Shown piece after piece: positions 1-11,753 of a stretch of 64,000 nucleotides of DNA. Origin of the DNA: Gautieria morchelliformis (Eukaryota > Basidiomycota > Agaricomycetes > Gomphales > Gomphaceae); the NCBI GenBank assembly GCA_015179125.1, contig WHVA01000043.1, positions 307,535 to 371,534 of the forward strand. The letters run 5' to 3'. The translations under genes and the position numbers were made by a program. The notes below the pieces were generated by a model. It had not been told where the DNA came from. It saw only the letters and a program-made list of their open reading frames with translations, and searched no databases. The first letter of the stretch is position 1; every line of letters starts with the position of its first letter.

Positions 1-3000
1 CAAGAGCCTTACATCGACATGCTGGGAAATACAAAGGCGAACTATCACTGGCGAGTACTATACCCTTCCTCCCATCTCACTGACACTTCTACCAAGCGAT
101 CGGTCATCCTGGTGAACGCGGCGCTGGACACCAATACGTGGTCGCAGGTCCCGGTCGCAGGAACCAACGACGTCACAGCCATTCAGTTCAAGCATCTCCA
201 GGGAAAAATGACCATCTTCAACATCTACAACAACTGTGAGCATTCTGCAGCGCTGAGAGTGGTGGACAACTTCGTCAGCTCAGAGCGCGAACGCATCCTG
301 CAACATGGGGCGGACTCCATGATATGGTGCGGTGACTTCAACCGTCACCACCCCATGTGGGATGAGGAAAGAAGCCACCACCTCTTCACGGCAGACGCGA
401 CCAGAGCCGCTGAGGAGCTGATCTCTCTGATAGCAGATCACAACTTAGCTATGGCACTACCAAGACACCTTCCCACTCTGCAATCAATGTCGACAAAAAA
501 TTGGACGAGGGTCGACAATATATTCTGAACGGACAACATTGTCGACTCGGTCATCACCTGCGACACCGCCCCCAGCAGGAGAGGCCCCGGCACGGATCAC
601 GTGCCTATCCTTACCACGCTGGACGTCGACGTAGCGGTCAAAGAGCCTGAGCCGTTCCGCAACTTTCGAATGGTGGACTGGGACGAGTTTAGGGAGTGGC
701 TGGCGGAACTCCTGGAGGAAGTTCCAGACGTGAAGGAGATTGGCACCGTAGATGAGTTCAACAAGATGGTCAACATGCTGACGGTGGCTATCCAGGATGC
801 CATCGACTCGGTCGTACCGCTCTCAAAGCCAGTACCACACTCCAGGAGATGGTGGAATAGGGAACTATCGGAGCTAAAAAAGGCCAAGAACCGACTGAAT
901 AATCTATCTTATATACATCGTGCCAATGCTGACCACCCCGCCCATGTAGAACACAGAGAGATCGGAGAAAAGTACGGCAAGGCGATCAGCGCGGCAAAGG
1001 CGCAACACTGGATCGACTACCTGGAGGGGCTCGACAAAGGGCTGCTGTGGAGGGCAAACAGGTACCTGACCAACCCTGCCACGGACGGGGGAAGGTCAAG
1101 GATCCCGGCACTGCGCACTACCAGCGCCGGGAGCAGCGCGCAGGTGGCAGAAACCAACGAGGACAAGAGCAAGGCACTAGCAGCAGCGTTCTTCCCGCCC
1201 AAGCCAGCCGAGTCACAAGTACCACCAGGCTATCGATACCCAAAACGGGTGCCGCACGACTTCCAGCTCCACGAGGACCAGCTCAGACGTCAGCTGGGAC
1301 GGCTGAAACCCCACAAGGCGCCGGGGGACGACGGGATCCCGAACATCATCCTAAAGGAGTCGGTGGATCTGCTTGCTGAGTACCTCATCTGCATCTACCG
1401 GGCCACTTTTGCGCTGAATACCTACAGTGATGGCTGGAAGGCCTGGATCACGGTGGTCATAAGAAAACCGGGAAAGGCCGCCTACGACGTCCCAAAGGCA
1501 TACTGACCCATCGCTCTCCTCAACACAATAGGAAAGGTCCTCTCGGCGATCGTTGCCGAGGACCTGGTCTATATGACAGAGAAGTACGGTCTCTTACCAG
1601 CTAACCACTTCGGGGGAAGGCCGGGAAGGACGACTACGGACTCTATCCATCTGACGGTCAACAAGATAAAGGGCGCGTAGCGGAGGAAGAAAGTAGCTGC
1701 CATGCTCTTTCTGGACATAGAGGGCACTTTCCCAAATGCTGTCACAGACCGCCTGCTCCACAATATGAGGAAGCAGAAGGTGCCAGAAGCCTACGTGCTC
1801 TTCGTTGAACAAATGCTGGACGGCAGGCGCACCAGGCTCAAATTCGACGATTTTGAGTCAGACTGGGTGCCGATAGACAACGGAATAGGGCAGGGCGACC
1901 CACTGTCGATGATCCTATACCTGTTTGCCAATGCTGACCTTCTAGATGTCGCCTCGGGAAAGGGCCAGGCAGCGATAGCCTATGTGGATGACACCAGCCT
2001 ATACTCTGAGGGGAGCACGTATGAAGAAGCATATGCTGGCCTGAGGGAGATGTTAATGAAGGAAGGCGGGGCAAGGGAATGGTCGCAGACCCACCAGTCG
2101 CGCTTCGAGAAGTCGAAGTTCGCGGTGGTCGGCTTCTCAAGAAGGCGAGTCCCAGACCCCGAATGTCCAGGTAAGACCATGCGGGAGCCAAGGCCGGCCT
2201 TTGAGTACGAGGGGACGACGGTTCAACCCACCTCAGCACACAAGTTCCTGGGGGTCTACCTTGATGAAGAGCTCCAGTGGAAAGCGCAGGTGGAGAAGGC
2301 GGTGGCGAAAGCCGTTAAGTGGACATTACTTGCCCGCAGATTATCTAAACCTTCCACAGGGATATGAGCGACATACATGAGACAACTGTACTGTGCGGTC
2401 GCAATACCCAAGTTCACCTATGCGGCCGACGTCTGGTTCGTGCCAGTTCAAAGAGAGGGAAGGGGAAAGAGGGCTACAGGTTCAGTGGGGGTGGTACGCA
2501 AACTGACATCTGTACAGCGTATAGCTACCGTCGCTATCAACGGGGCCATGCGCACCACTGCCAGTGATGTCCTAGAGGCACATGCCAATGTGCAGCCGAT
2601 AGAACTGCTACTGTCGGACGTCTGCCACAGGGCGGCCAGCCGCATGATGGCCCTCCCTAAACAACATCCTCTCCACCGCCCCATCCGCTCCTGCGCCCGC
2701 AGGCTGGTCAAGCGGCACCCATCCCCGATACACCAGCTAACACACAGGTTCAGCCTTGACCTGGCTGTATATGAGAAGATCATCCCCTTTGCTCATGCAC
2801 CTGACGCGCCCTGCCTCTTCTCCACGGAGATAGCGGATTCTAGAGAGGATTCGAAGGAGGACGAGGACCGGAGCACGGCGGACATCAAGATCTACGCGGA
2901 TGGCTCAGGGCTGGATGGGGCTGCAGGAGAAGCAGCGGTCCTGTACAAACAGGGGAGAAGAGTCCCAGCACTACGGTACCGGCTGGGACCACTCACCAGC

Positions 3001-3825
3001 CACACCACCTACGAAGCCGAAGCAATCGGCGTCGCGCTGGCCCTCGAGCTGCTGGGGCGAGAGAGAGGCGTCAGGGCATCAACGATCTTGCTGGATAATC
3101 AAGGGGTGATACAGGGGCTGAGAAATGTCCGGCCCAGGTCGGCACAGCACATTCTGGGACACGTATACGATCTGGCAAACAGGACCGTGGCACCCTCCTG
3201 GAGGCACCACCTAACCCTGAAGATAGCCTGGATATCGGGTCACGACAAGGTTGCGGGCAATGAGGATGCTGATCGGGAGGCTAAGGAGGCAGCTTCAGGA
3301 GAGAACAACCAGATGAGTGCCCTCCCGTTCTTCCTGAGAACTGACCCGCTGCCGCGCAGCCTGGCGGCGGCGAGGCAGGCGTACAGGACGCACGCGGGGC
3401 TCACTTGGCGGGAGAGGTGGAGACAATCGCCACGCTACGCTTGACTAGCAAGGATCAATGGCAGCCTCCCCTCACACAGATATCTTAGCGATACCGCAGC
3501 CTTCACGTGTGCACAACAGAGCCTGATTATGCAGCTGTGGACCGGCCATCCGCCGCTCAACAAACACTTACACAGGATTAAGAAGGCACCCTCCCCTATG
3601 TGCCCAGCGTGTCACAGGGCCGAAGAGACGACCCACCACTTCCTCTTCGACTGCCGCGCACACGAGCATGCCCTTCATGGGCTACGACGAAAGCTGGGCA
3701 GGAAATCCAAGTCAGTCCGGGAACTACTGGGGAAGCGTGATTCGATGGCAGCATTGTTGAGATATGTTGCCGCGACGGGGTGGCTCAAAGGGACCTTCGG
3801 TGATGTCTCTCCCCCATTGCCCTAA
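1..3825 (+). pseudogene. LINE ORF2: APE endonuclease-reverse transcriptase-RNase H, decayed
   Basis: The frame is already open at base 1 (Q-E-P-Y-I-D), so the start lies outside the window. Domains follow in order: APE-type endonuclease with GDFNRHHPMWDEE near 331; RT finger motif KAPGDDGIPN near 1315; RT palm FLDIEG near 1711 and catalytic YVDD at 1981-1992; RNase H with YADGSG near 2893 and a later SGH-D motif near 3238; and a C-terminal zinc motif CPAC...H...C near 3601-3655. All parts share one frame, with no indel seen across about 3.8 kb. Five in-frame stops interrupt it: TGA at 526, 1504, 2365 and 3442, and TAG at 1678. The family makes a replication protein that nicks target DNA and primes reverse transcription there. 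This copy is dead. Confidence 0.93.
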
Positions 3826-4355
3826 ATTAACAGCAGAATCACTACTCTGGCAGACTACACGCACTGATGACGAAACGAGGACAAGGCCCAATCACGAATA
3901 TGCCCATGCATCATGCCCCTCACCATCGTTCCTCCCACCAAACCACAACCCAAAACTCTCACAACACTTCCCATGAAGCCTGTGCAGCGGCGCGTAATGA
4001 CTCGGCGCAGCAAGATCATGAAGACCCAACAAACCTTTATCCTCTTCAACTGCGGCACTCCTTCTCGTCGTGCTAGCTCGCTTCGGCGACCAGGCACTTA
4101 CGAAGCCAGACCACCATCATCAGTAACCACCGAGACATATGAAGGAGTACTTACCTCGCAAGAGTGGGGCGGTAAACGGTCCAAGGGGCTGGGCCGGCGG
4201 GGGGTAATGGGCCCGTCGTCGGTGCAACCGCCTGCTCGAGGACGCAGTGGGTTGGGAGTCCCAGGGAGCGAGGGGAAAGGCCCACCCATTTTAGGTACAA
4301 CGTGTGTAGCGACCACCATAGGCCCAGCCTGAGGTCGATTAAAATGATTTAAAAG

Positions 4356-4387
<32 letters not shown>
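1..4387 (+). mobile_element. LINE element, 3' part with poly(A) tail
   Basis: This is the ORF2 above plus a 3' UTR (3826-4355) and an A-rich tail at 4356-4387, the normal 3' end of a LINE. The tail abuts GC-rich minisatellite-like DNA (4388 on), so the element probably inserted into that array. The left end and the target-site duplication are outside the window. No second gene is visible in the 3' UTR. Confidence 0.88.
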
Positions 4388-4388
<1 letters not shown>

Positions 4389-4770
4389 AGTGCACGTGGC
4401 CCGTACTGAGGGTCAGGGGGATATGGTGCACGTGTACGATAACTGCGACGCAGCGGGTTGAGGGATGTGAGCTTGGTTGGACAGATCATGCACCGTAGGC
4501 CGCATGCAGCCCGTCCGTGCGGTGCACATCGCGCGCATCATACGCCGCCCGTCCGTACAGTGCATGTGTACGAGAACTGCGGTACACCGGGTTGAGGGCT
4601 GTGACCTTGGTTGGACAGATTAGAGCGGGGCGACGATCTGCAAGACAACGTACCCTCTTGCACGTTTTCCAAACGCCGCCGCCCCACACCATAGGCCGCC
4701 CCTCAGTACGGCGCACGTGCATGAGGCCTATGAGAGTGGTTGGACAGATTAGAGCGCAACAATGATCTGC
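4388..4770. repeat. Diverged copies of the GTGCAC minisatellite unit
   Basis: Blocks such as GTGCACGTGGCCCGTACTGA, GGTGCACGTGTACGA and CCGTACAGTGCATGTGTACGA recur, together with a longer unit containing TTGGTTGGACAGATTAGAGCG (seen near 4611 and 4739, diverged near 4475). The words match the cleaner array at 5523-5985 but are more diverged and wider apart. No gene is seen here. Confidence 0.6.
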
Positions 4771-5007
4771 AAGACAACTTACCCTCCTGTCCATCTACCG
4801 CATATGATGTCGAAACCTTCCCATGGAAGCATCGTTTCTTGGACCTTCCGATGTACGCACAAACGGACCTGGAACTGTGGGTTAATAGAGTACCCAAATC
4901 CTTGGCCACTCCCACGAACGTACCTCTGGTCAGTCCAGTCGACTCGATAGTTGTCGTCATTATGTAAGTTAGAATCAACAAAACAGAGCACGCAGTGTCA
5001 CGAGTTG

Positions 5008-5208
5008 GTCACGTGACTACAACTCGCGGGCTCGTGCGCAACCCATTACATAAGACTGAGGACGCTTAGATCACGTGACTCTCGCCAAACAACACGTCAC
5101 CTGTATGCCTCTCACTCCAGCCGACCACTCAAATTGACGAGTTTACCTCGCACCACATCGGTGAGGATCCATGCTGACGTGTGGCTGGGAGACCACTGGA
5201 TCACGTGA
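5008..5208. promoter_or_regulatory. Cluster of TCACGTGA palindromes
   Basis: Three CACGTG-core palindromes lie within 200 bp: GTCACGTGAC at 5008-5017, and TCACGTGA at 5071-5078 and 5201-5208. CACGTG is the classic core site of fungal bHLH factors (Cbf1/Pho4 type). They sit about 0.85-1 kb upstream of the integrase-like gene. Regulation is an inference; the rest of 4770-5520 holds no recognisable gene. Confidence 0.35.
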
Positions 5209-5522
5209 GTGACTCATCGAATAACGCTATAGTGATATAGTGATTTCTTCTTTGTACACACTTCCTCTTTCCTCTAGCTTTTGTTTCCCTAGGGCCGAAT
5301 TCAGGGATTGTCACAGGCTCATTGGTCATTATTACAGAACGACAGAACGACTACATCATGGCTGCGATCGAGACATTGAGACGCGAGAGACCCAAGACAA
5401 ATGAAGTCAAAACAGTCGCCATTAAAGAAATTGATGAAAACCTTGAAGTGTGTTATTGATCAAGTTGCATAATGATATGCCCTGATCAATCTGTAGCATT
5501 ACTTCCCTCACACAGGACCGTA

Positions 5523-5985
5523 CGGTGCACCTGTATGATACGCCACTCCTCTCGGTATGGTGCACGTGCACCGTACTGTGAGGGGCAGCGGCCTATGGTA
5601 TGCGTGCACCGTACTGAGGGTCAGCGGGATACCGTGCACGAGCACCGTTCGGAGGGGCAGCGGCATACGGTGCAGGTGCACCGTACTGTGAGGGGCAGCG
5701 GCCTACGGTGCCCGTGCACCGTACTGAGGGGCAACGGCCTATGGTGCCCGTGCACCGTACGGAGGGGCAGTGGCATACGGTGCACGTGCACCGTACTGAG
5801 GGTCAGCGGGATACGGTGCACATGCACCGTTCTGAGGAGCAGCAGCCTACGGTGCAGGTGCACCGTACTGAGGGGCAGCGGCCTACGGTGCACATGCACC
5901 GTTCGGAGGGGCAGCGGGATACGGTGCGCGTGCACCGTACTGAGGGGCAGCGGCATACGGTGCGCGTGCACCGTACTGAGGATGC
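5523..5985. repeat. 36-bp minisatellite built on a GGTGCACGTGCACC palindrome
   Basis: About a dozen head-to-tail units have the order CACCGTACTGAGGGGCAGCG, then a GCCTAC/GCATAC/GGATAC variant, then GGTGCACGTG. Most are 36 bp; a few are 38 bp with an added TG. Each junction forms a 14-bp palindrome, GGTGCACGTGCACC or a one-base variant, with a CACGTG core. Because 36 is a multiple of 3, several frames on both strands stay open and give artificial 12-residue repeats (such as HRTEGQRPTVHM). I do not regard those as genes. Confidence 0.93.
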
Positions 5986-6048
5986 GAGGAGATGGTTCAG
6001 GGGAACCGAAGGTAGAGGCGTAGGGACGGGCGCCTGAGTTTCACACCC

Positions 6049-7884
6049 ATGTATTTTACAGCATGTCGTACATGTAATTTACAACGGGCTGTATATGATT
6101 CAAACCGCGGGCGTCTTCTGCCTGCCCCCGAGCAGTACCAGGTCTGTTTCAAATGGCGAAACGTAAACGCCAGAAGCAAACTAGTAACTTTAGTCATACA
6201 ATATGGATGCAATTGGCGGGCTTCGATCTGTATATCTGTACGTACTCCTTATCACGTGCTTGTTGACGCGATGTACAACGAGGATGACCGCCACGAGCCT
6301 ATCCTCGACAGTAGTTCAGGCTTGCACAATCGCAACCCCACTGGTAAAAACCAGCACAAAAGCTGCCGTAAGTTTCTCCACTTAGAACTGTAGGTCACGA
6401 TAACATTTGTTACGAGCCTAGCGTCGGCCAATGACCCTCACCTTCAAGCCTTCCTCACAGAATACCATCGGCGTGGTATAACTAACCGCATAACTCTGAG
6501 CAAATTGCTCAAGGTGGAACATGACATTACCATCAGGTTCGTTTGTCCGCTATTCACTTGTACTTTACTTTAGAAGTGACTCTGCGCACATGCACGTGCT
6601 TTAGTCCAACCTCGGTGGCAAGATGTCGTTCCAAGATGGGACTCAAAGGAAGTAAACTTACTACCCATGAGATACCAGAGGTTGTCAAGCGACAGCTTGT
6701 TATGGACCAAATGGCGAAGGATCCGATGAGGCAGCATGGCCCACGCCTCATCAAAGAGGACATTTCCAGGCAAACTGGCATTCACTTAACACGGTCAGTT
6801 CTGCTTATGCTTTATATTAGACGACCATCTCAATCTTTGGCCAGAGACTATGTAGAAATGGAGATGCGCCTACAAGATCCCGAAGGGTTCTCAGACCGAG
6901 ATCCTACAGCAAAGAAGGTGCATCGGGTCCCACTCGTTGTCCTAGGTCCTCACTATGAATGGAGCGGTGATGGTCATGACAAGCTAACTGCAATCGGCTT
7001 TCCCATCTGGGCGTTACGTGATGTATGGTCAGGTAAGTGGCTAGGGCTGTGGGTCGTAACAAATAATCGCCTTGGGGAGACTATTGCGTACCTCTATCTT
7101 AGTCTCGTTGAGGAACTCGGAGGTATGTTTGTTATTCGTTGAATAAATGACAAGAATCATATATATACAGGGATGCCGATTCAGTCAACCACTGATTGTG
7201 GTTCGGAGACTACAAAGATGTACGGCTTTGCCAATGCACTTCGGTATGTCACTAAACAGATTATATTTATCTGTCTTAATCAATACATTTACCAGTGAGG
7301 CATTCTCGCCCGACCTGCCGGTGGCAGAGCTCTTGGCTCATCAATTCCTCAAGAGTATCCACAATACAACGATAGAAAGAGGGTGGCTTTGTGTCCACCT
7401 TCAATGGGGTGATAATATCAAGGAGATATGGAGGAAGGGTGCAGAGTCGTATAACTATGATAGCAATAACGCACACCAATAGTGTGTAGTTTGCTAGTTT
7501 TATCCAATACGTGCTTATTTGTTCAGTGAGCTGGTTCAGTGGCTCTGGCCCATGTTCATTAAACAGGAACTTGATGCGTTGAAGGACAACTTCAATAACC
7601 ATGTTGTGCGTACCGATCGTCACAAGAAAAATCCTTCAGGGGTTGCACCGAATGTAGCCATCGCTATGCCTGAAGAGTATGGCGGTCTCAATTGCTTGCA
7701 GCCTGTTGATATAGCTATCATTCGAAGGCTCAAGGATGAGCTCGGAGGTGATGACCTCATTCGCTTTGTAGATCTGGAGTACGCAGCCCATGCTCAGGAC
7801 ACCTTTAGCACCTTGAATACCCAGCTGACGATGGAGAACATATGGCTAGTATTCCAAACCATGCTCCACATAATGTATCCATGA
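6049..7884 (+). CDS. Integrase-like DDE protein, copy 1 (multi-exon)
   Basis: The proposed exons are up to 6367, then 6422-6536, 6605-7122, 7171-7243, 7296-7481 and 7527-7884, with GT-AG introns of 45-68 nt. They were fixed by aligning to the paralogue at 15.8-17.4 kb. The product resembles the rve-superfamily 'integrase core' proteins common in Agaricomycetes. The likely acidic triad is intact: D in EWSGDGHDKL (exon 3), D in TTDCGSET (exon 4) and E in NTTIERGW (exon 5). Downstream come WLWPMF and GGDDLIRFVDLEYAAHAQ. The start is unsure: the frame is open from 6049 and another ATG lies at 6271. I see no stop or frameshift in these exons, so this may be a functional transposase or domesticated integrase. 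The fine function is unknown. Confidence 0.72.
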
Positions 7885-7904
7885 TTGTGCTGCTGTGTTC
7901 AGCG

Positions 7905-7970
7905 ATAATTGTAACAGGCACCTTCGGACTACAATTATAAATGCTTTTTTTTTTTTTTTTTTTTTTTTTT
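7905..7970 (+). terminator. 9-bp hairpin followed by 26 T, just after the integrase-like gene
   Basis: ATAATTGTA (7905-7913) and TACAATTAT (7930-7938) are perfect inverted arms around a 16-nt loop. A run of 26 T follows at 7945-7970. It starts 21 nt after the stop codon. It looks like an intrinsic terminator, but a fungal Pol II gene would not use one. It may instead mark the element's 3' boundary, or be an inverted poly(A). Confidence 0.35.
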
Positions 7971-8078
7971 CCTAAATAATTTCCACAATGCTAGAGAGAA
8001 TTACTGAACGGTAAAAGGTACACTAATCCCATCCTAAGGCCCAGCTGGATGTGGGTGCAATATACACCGCTGATAAAA

Positions 8079-9680
8079 TTATAACATACCGTGTCTCAAT
8101 GGGCCATTACACAGTTTATCGGGTAATATACTTTTAGGTGCATATTGTGTTGGGTTGGTAGACGGCAGCTGTAGACCCTTACAGAAGGCATTACACACAT
8201 GCTCTCTGAGAAACTTTTGGATTGCATCGGCAGGTGATAGATCATATAATGTGGTCTTCATAGTTGTGTCTGCAGTTCTGTAGACAAATGTTCAGCGTGA
8301 TATAGTAATCAACGTAGATGGTGAACACTAACATGCGGGCTTGAGGATCAAAGAGAATGAATTCATTGTTGGTTATGAACCCTAGTTAGACCATGATTTA
8401 GTCTTATAAAAGGCCTTCATGTGCTATACATAGGAAGACCGAATTCATGCTATCAACAACTACGTGGTGTGCGAATGTATCCACTGCTGCTCCGAACCCA
8501 GTTTCACCACTTTGACCTGTCTGTAATGAACTTGAGTATTTGCGAAAGTCCCCTAAAAGAAGAGGTGTCGAGAGGAATAGTGTGTGTGTGAGTGTGCGAT
8601 TATCCGGCCCTGTGACTGGATGAGGAAGAATCTTTTCTGCATTTATTACGCCAAGGAAGGCACCACTAGCATTGACTCGCATTCCTGATAGGAATCATTA
8701 GTGAACTATATTTGCCGCAGTTTGATACTTCTATACTTACTGGGAAGGCCATCAAAATTAAGCTGCTTGGCACGCTGATAAAAGCTTTTCATAAAATAGT
8801 CAGCCAGGACAAGGGCTTTCAATCCCTGCCGAAGCATGTTATTATTCTCGTCCTCTTGGATTATAAATAGCGAGGCAATTGGGTTGATTTGAAATACTGC
8901 AACATCTGCACCGCCAACTTGTCCCTGGCAGTAAATCAATGGACGTCGGACATATCATTACGATGAATAGCATACCTTGAATGCATACTTCTCGACACCC
9001 CTTCCCAAATACCCACCCCGTGGTTTACTCTGATATTTATGTTCTGGCCAATCCTTCGCAACGAGTATAGTTTCCTTTGGTGACCCTTCAATAAGTGAAA
9101 TTGTGCCCCACTTATCAATAGTCCAATTGATGTGCTCAAATGGGTAGGCATCATATCCCACTGCAGGTGTTGAGGGTAAAAGTGACGGGCCTGCAATGGA
9201 TGGCCGATACATGCTAGTGTACTTTAGCGGTGTTAAGACATGGCTCGCAATAGATCGCTGCAAGCTAGCTGTAACTGAGCGTTGAGAGGTTAAACTAGTA
9301 CTACGGGTGGAAATATTCATAATACGTCTGTAACTATTTTCAACAACCGAACGTTTTGATGGTGGCAAAGCATCCTCCTTGTTAGATCCACCAGAGTCAT
9401 CGTCACTCTAGAGTAAAAGAAATTTAATCATCTGAATAGAAAGTGAAGGTTTTAAGGTACCTCTCTTGACCGCTTTGCGTTATGAAGAATCTCCCACACA
9501 TAAACCCGGAGTGTGATTGACTTTCCAGCTGCATCTTTTTTCGAGATCCCATGGCTCTGTCGGCCCACAACACTTCTGGAAGGTTAGGGCAGTCAACTCT
9601 GGAGAGAAGGTTGCTTTTTGCGGCTTTTGTTGGGTGCATTTATGCTCCTGCACCAAAATCAAGCCAAATAGATTCAACCA
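8079..9680 (-). CDS. Alpha-kinase-like protein (multi-exon, possibly decayed)
   Basis: Exons can be followed on the minus strand: about 9639-9461, an intron at 9408-9460, 9407 to about 8989, then blocks near 8940-8755, 8680-8404, 8360-8320 and 8261-8079. Family marks in order are GRGVEKYAFKV, then VAVFQINPIAS, a helix LKALVLADYFMKSFYQRA, then HTLFLSTPLLL, AAVDTFAHHVVVDS, EFILFDPQAR, and a tail AIQKFLREHVCNAFCKGLQL. These match the alpha-type (atypical) Ser/Thr kinase domain expanded in basidiomycetes. The usual DLQG-type motif after the VDS block is degraded (CIAHEG) and a stop follows, so the copy may be a pseudogene. The N-terminal exon near 9640-9461 is less certain. Confidence 0.6.
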
Positions 9681-9719
9681 TTCATATTTCTTTGATTTTG
9701 ACTTGAAACCATGCTGACA

Positions 9720-10171
9720 TTCATTCTATGATTTGTCAAATTTTACTTTGATTTTTCGAAGCTGTATTTTCTACTTCTTTTCATGTTCTGTCCAACCGAC
9801 CCTTTGTGGGTGGTTGTGGACGACTTTCCTTTTTGAGCTGTGGCTGTTCACTAACGCGCTACGTTCTATGGGCGCTTAGCATGGCACACCATTGCCTCAC
9901 GGGCACTAAAGCACCGGCTAGTAGTACATGCGCATAAGACACATTTCCCCCCTCTCTCAGGGACCACTAAATTCACTGAGAGAGGCAAGTAAATTAGTCT
10001 TATTCTTCTTCAATTTGTTAACCTAGAAATCCTGTAGTAAATTGATTTCTAGGTAGTGTATAATATGTTTACAGTGACCACTAAATTCACTGAGAGAGTG
10101 AATTGATTTCTAGTCTTCTTTTGAGCACCAAGTCCAGTCCTACTGTCTATAATTCCTGTCCTCTACAGGGT
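9720..10171 (+). other. Leader or LTR remnant of the plus-strand copia element, with a 23-bp direct repeat
   Basis: No gene is seen. GACCACTAAATTCACTGAGA plus GAG occurs at 9962-9984 and again at 10076-10098. A shorter word, AATTGATTTCTAG, is also repeated nearby. The stretch lies directly before the gag start at 10172, so it is probably LTR/leader sequence, but no clean LTR pair can be shown. Confidence 0.4.
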
Positions 10172-11687
10172 TATGGGCCCCGGAGACACTTCACAGAAGC
10201 TTTTGGGTGTTGAGAAGCTTGCTACAGATGGAAGTAATTGGCCATTGTGGCGAGCCACTCTCATCAGCTATTTCGAGTCCACAAATCTACTCAAGCATGT
10301 AGAAGGGAGAGTCACTTGACCTCCTGATCCTCCAGTCATGCCCCCAGGCCATATTCTTACAGAAGCTGAGGAAACTCAGATAGATAAGGCTGAGGAGAAG
10401 CTGGAGAGATATCTTGCTAGAGAAGGACAAGCCAAGACCCAAATCATAGTCTCAGTGTCAGAGTCACTAGCTCTGATGCTACAGAAACAAAAGACAGCAA
10501 AAGAGACTTGGGATGGACTGGTCAATGAAATGACCAAAAAGCCCAAGATAGTCCTCACCAGCCTGCAGAGAGAACTCCGCAGTATGAGGTGTCCTGAGGA
10601 TGGAGACTTGAGAGACCACTTGGACAAGGACCAAGACCTATATGCTCACCTTAATGAGATGGGAGCCAGAGAATTTATGGACATTATCCTTGCATCATTT
10701 CCACAATCCTATGAGGCTGTCATGAATGCCCTCACCACTTCGCTTGAAGAATGCGGGAGGCCATTAGTCCCTGATGACATTATTAGGGTACTAAAGGCTC
10801 AGTATGACAGGAAGAAAACACTCCCGCAAGAAGAGCAGGTGTTTATTGGTTCATCTACAAAGAAGGACCAGAACGGGCAGAACACGCATACATGCAGTAA
10901 CTGCAAAAAGCCTGGACATTCTATCGAAAATTGCTGGGCTAAAGGAGGTGGTAAAAAATGTCAAGGACCATGTCAGAAGAAGAAAGCCAAAGACAAAAAG
11001 AAGAAGAAGGGTAAAGCAAAAGTGAATGTTGCCGAAGAAGAGACCTCTTCTGAAGAAAGTGATGATGGGCATCTTGCCTTCACCAATTTCGATGAGTGCT
11101 CTAATTTTAATTCGAGCACATCCTCAGGAGTTATAGTGATACTCAACACCGGAACGACATCGCATATGACTCCTCATAAATATTTATCGAGGAACTACTG
11201 TCAATTCTCACAGATGAGGACTATCCGAGCAGCCAACAAAGGCAGTTTGGATGGCTTCGGCTCAGGACTGCTTGTATTATCCCATAATGTTGGAGATAAA
11301 ACAGTAGAAGTCATGTTGCAAGATACGTACTATGCACCAAAAATCGCTGCTACCCTAGTCTCAATTGGTTGGTGTGATGATGCTGGCTACGATATTCGAC
11401 TCGGTGGCCAGAAATGCACAATATATAATGCTGCTGGAAATATATTGATGCAAGCACTGAAGGTTAATGGCTTATATCGACCAGACCTCCAGTCACCAAG
11501 TGCTCAAGCCCATATGTGTTTGTCTGCCATGGAAATTCATCAGAAAATGGGGCACATCTCACAGAAGTCCCTACAGCATCTACTCACTCATGGCATGATA
11601 TTGGGCATTGAACTGAGCTCCACAGGAGATAGAATTTTCTGTGATGTGTGCATTCAAGCCGGGATTGCACGCAAACCTCTTCCTTGA
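10172..11687 (+). pseudogene. Ty1/copia gag-protease-pre-integrase fragment
   Basis: The frame opens at an ATG at 10172 (MGPGDTSQKLLGVEKLATDG) and has one TGA at 10317, then stays open to 11687. Gag carries a zinc knuckle CSNCKKPGHSIENC near 10890-10932, then a Lys-rich stretch and an acidic stretch. The protease motif reads LNTGTTSHMT near 11142. The catalytic Asp expected before T-G is Asn (AAC at 11145-11147). The GAG-pre-integrase zinc domain follows (H-x-x-x-GHIS...CDVC). The element stops there; integrase core, RT and RNase H are missing. The broken end meets an opposing copia fragment near 11690-11750. Confidence 0.85.
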
Positions 11688-11753
11688 GAACCCAGAGACT
11701 GAACATCAAAATTCGGTGACAGAATTTATTCATCTCTTTGGTGCGCAACATCC

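Noticed and set aside
4388-5990. CRISPR-like array
   Set aside because: Units are contiguous with no unique spacers, and the host is a fungus.
5472-6037. Several overlapping open frames (12-residue repeats such as HRTEGQRPTVHM) across the minisatellite
   Set aside because: The 36-bp unit is a multiple of 3, so frames stay open on both strands without selection. No start context, domain or intron supports a protein.
6090-6160. Possible tRNA-derived SINE (B-box-like GGTTTGAATC on the minus strand)
   Set aside because: The A-box match is poor, no cloverleaf can be drawn, and the copy near 15608 shares only about 28 bp and not the B-box part.
7905-7970. Bacterial rho-independent terminator
   Set aside because: Introns and fungal element families show this is eukaryotic DNA; such terminators are not used by Pol II genes.
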